In this document: in pieces, positions 22,537 through 22,600 of the stretch
Layout: each line of letters opens with the position of its first letter
Position numbering within the stretch: position 1 is the first letter of the stretch
Source: SZUA-254 sp031379665
GTDB lineage: Bacteria > Bacteroidota > Ignavibacteria > UBA10030 > SZUA-254
Direction of reading: 5' to 3'
DNA: 22,600 nucleotides
Assembly (NCBI GenBank): GCA_031379665.1
Contig: JANNFI010000058.1
Coordinates: 1 to 22,600 of the forward strand
Program-made: the position numbers and the translations under genes
Notes under the pieces: generated by a model
The model's input: only the letters and a program-made list of their open reading frames with translations
The model's database searches: none
Told to the model about the DNA's origin: nothing

Positions 22537-22600
22537 CTATCCTCCCCGTTCGGCGGGAGCGAGTGCCGATCGGACGGCCGCGTCGACGGCGCTCCGGCGG
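22537..22600 (-). CDS. C-terminal tail of an unidentified upstream gene (partial)
   Basis: A frame entering from the right edge encodes 20 residues (an Ala/Val/Arg-rich, helix-like tail ending AERGG) and stops at TAG 22537-22539. It ends 4 nt before the proposed AUC start of the exonuclease gene and contains that gene's ribosome binding site, a normal operon arrangement. It is too short to identify. Confidence 0.4.
   Translation of the reverse strand, partial: RRSAVDAAVRSALAPAERGG
22541..22547 (-). promoter_or_regulatory. Ribosome binding site deciding the DEDDy exonuclease start
   Basis: GGGGAGG on the minus strand, 8 nt upstream of the AUC at 22532. There is no ATG, GTG or TTG in any frame within initiation distance of this site, so it points to the AUC. 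Confidence 0.6.

Noticed and set aside
20550..22600. Treating the exonuclease operon as a proven defence island
   Set aside because: No recognised effector, toxin, mobile element or restriction gene is visible; both nucleases could equally be housekeeping repair or RNA-processing enzymes.

Overview
The window reads as a chromosomal segment of a GC-rich bacterium of the FCB group (Bacteroidota/Chlorobiota/Ignavibacteria side). The main evidence is two large secreted proteins that both end in a type IX secretion (T9SS) type A sorting domain: a conserved NYPNPFNP motif followed by a C-terminal Lys. The two-subunit 2-oxoacid:ferredoxin oxidoreductase (fused gamma-alpha subunit) fits such a lineage. 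No species can be named from sequence alone. I see no mobile element, CRISPR array, tRNA or rRNA.

Layout. (i) 1-3256, minus: nrnA-pepA-pdxA, a tightly overlapping trio (ATGA and GTGA junctions) for nanoRNA/pAp turnover, aminopeptidase activity and PLP synthesis. pdxA runs off the left edge and carries two unusual active-site substitutions. (ii) 3277-10710, minus: prs-rplY-pth-rpsF-rpsR-rplI, then ccdA-korA-korB, closed by a textbook intrinsic terminator at 3277-3305. A GC hairpin and a promoter-like sequence between rplI and ccdA suggest that the translation genes and the redox genes can be transcribed separately. (iii) 10900-18951, minus: two adjacent T9SS cargo genes. The first transcribed encodes an M14 zinc carboxypeptidase; the second encodes a 14-unit YCF48/Asp-box beta-propeller protein. 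Their last ~500 residues are paralogous and share the same domain order.

(iv) 18952-19088: a divergent promoter region. (v) 19089-20534, plus: an alpha/beta hydrolase, probably leaderless, and the biotin transporter subunit bioY. (vi) 20550-22600, minus: a compact operon that enters from the right edge. It holds the tail of an unknown gene, a DEDDy (PolB-like) 3'-5' exonuclease whose best start is a non-canonical AUC behind a perfect ribosome binding site, a DEDDh exonuclease fused to a WYL-like domain, and a GNAT acetyltransferase resembling ArsN2.

Most of the window is housekeeping. The parts that most deserve a second look are the two-exonuclease/WYL/GNAT operon with its AUC start, the repeated C-terminal module shared by the two T9SS cargo proteins, and the altered PdxA metal/substrate site.
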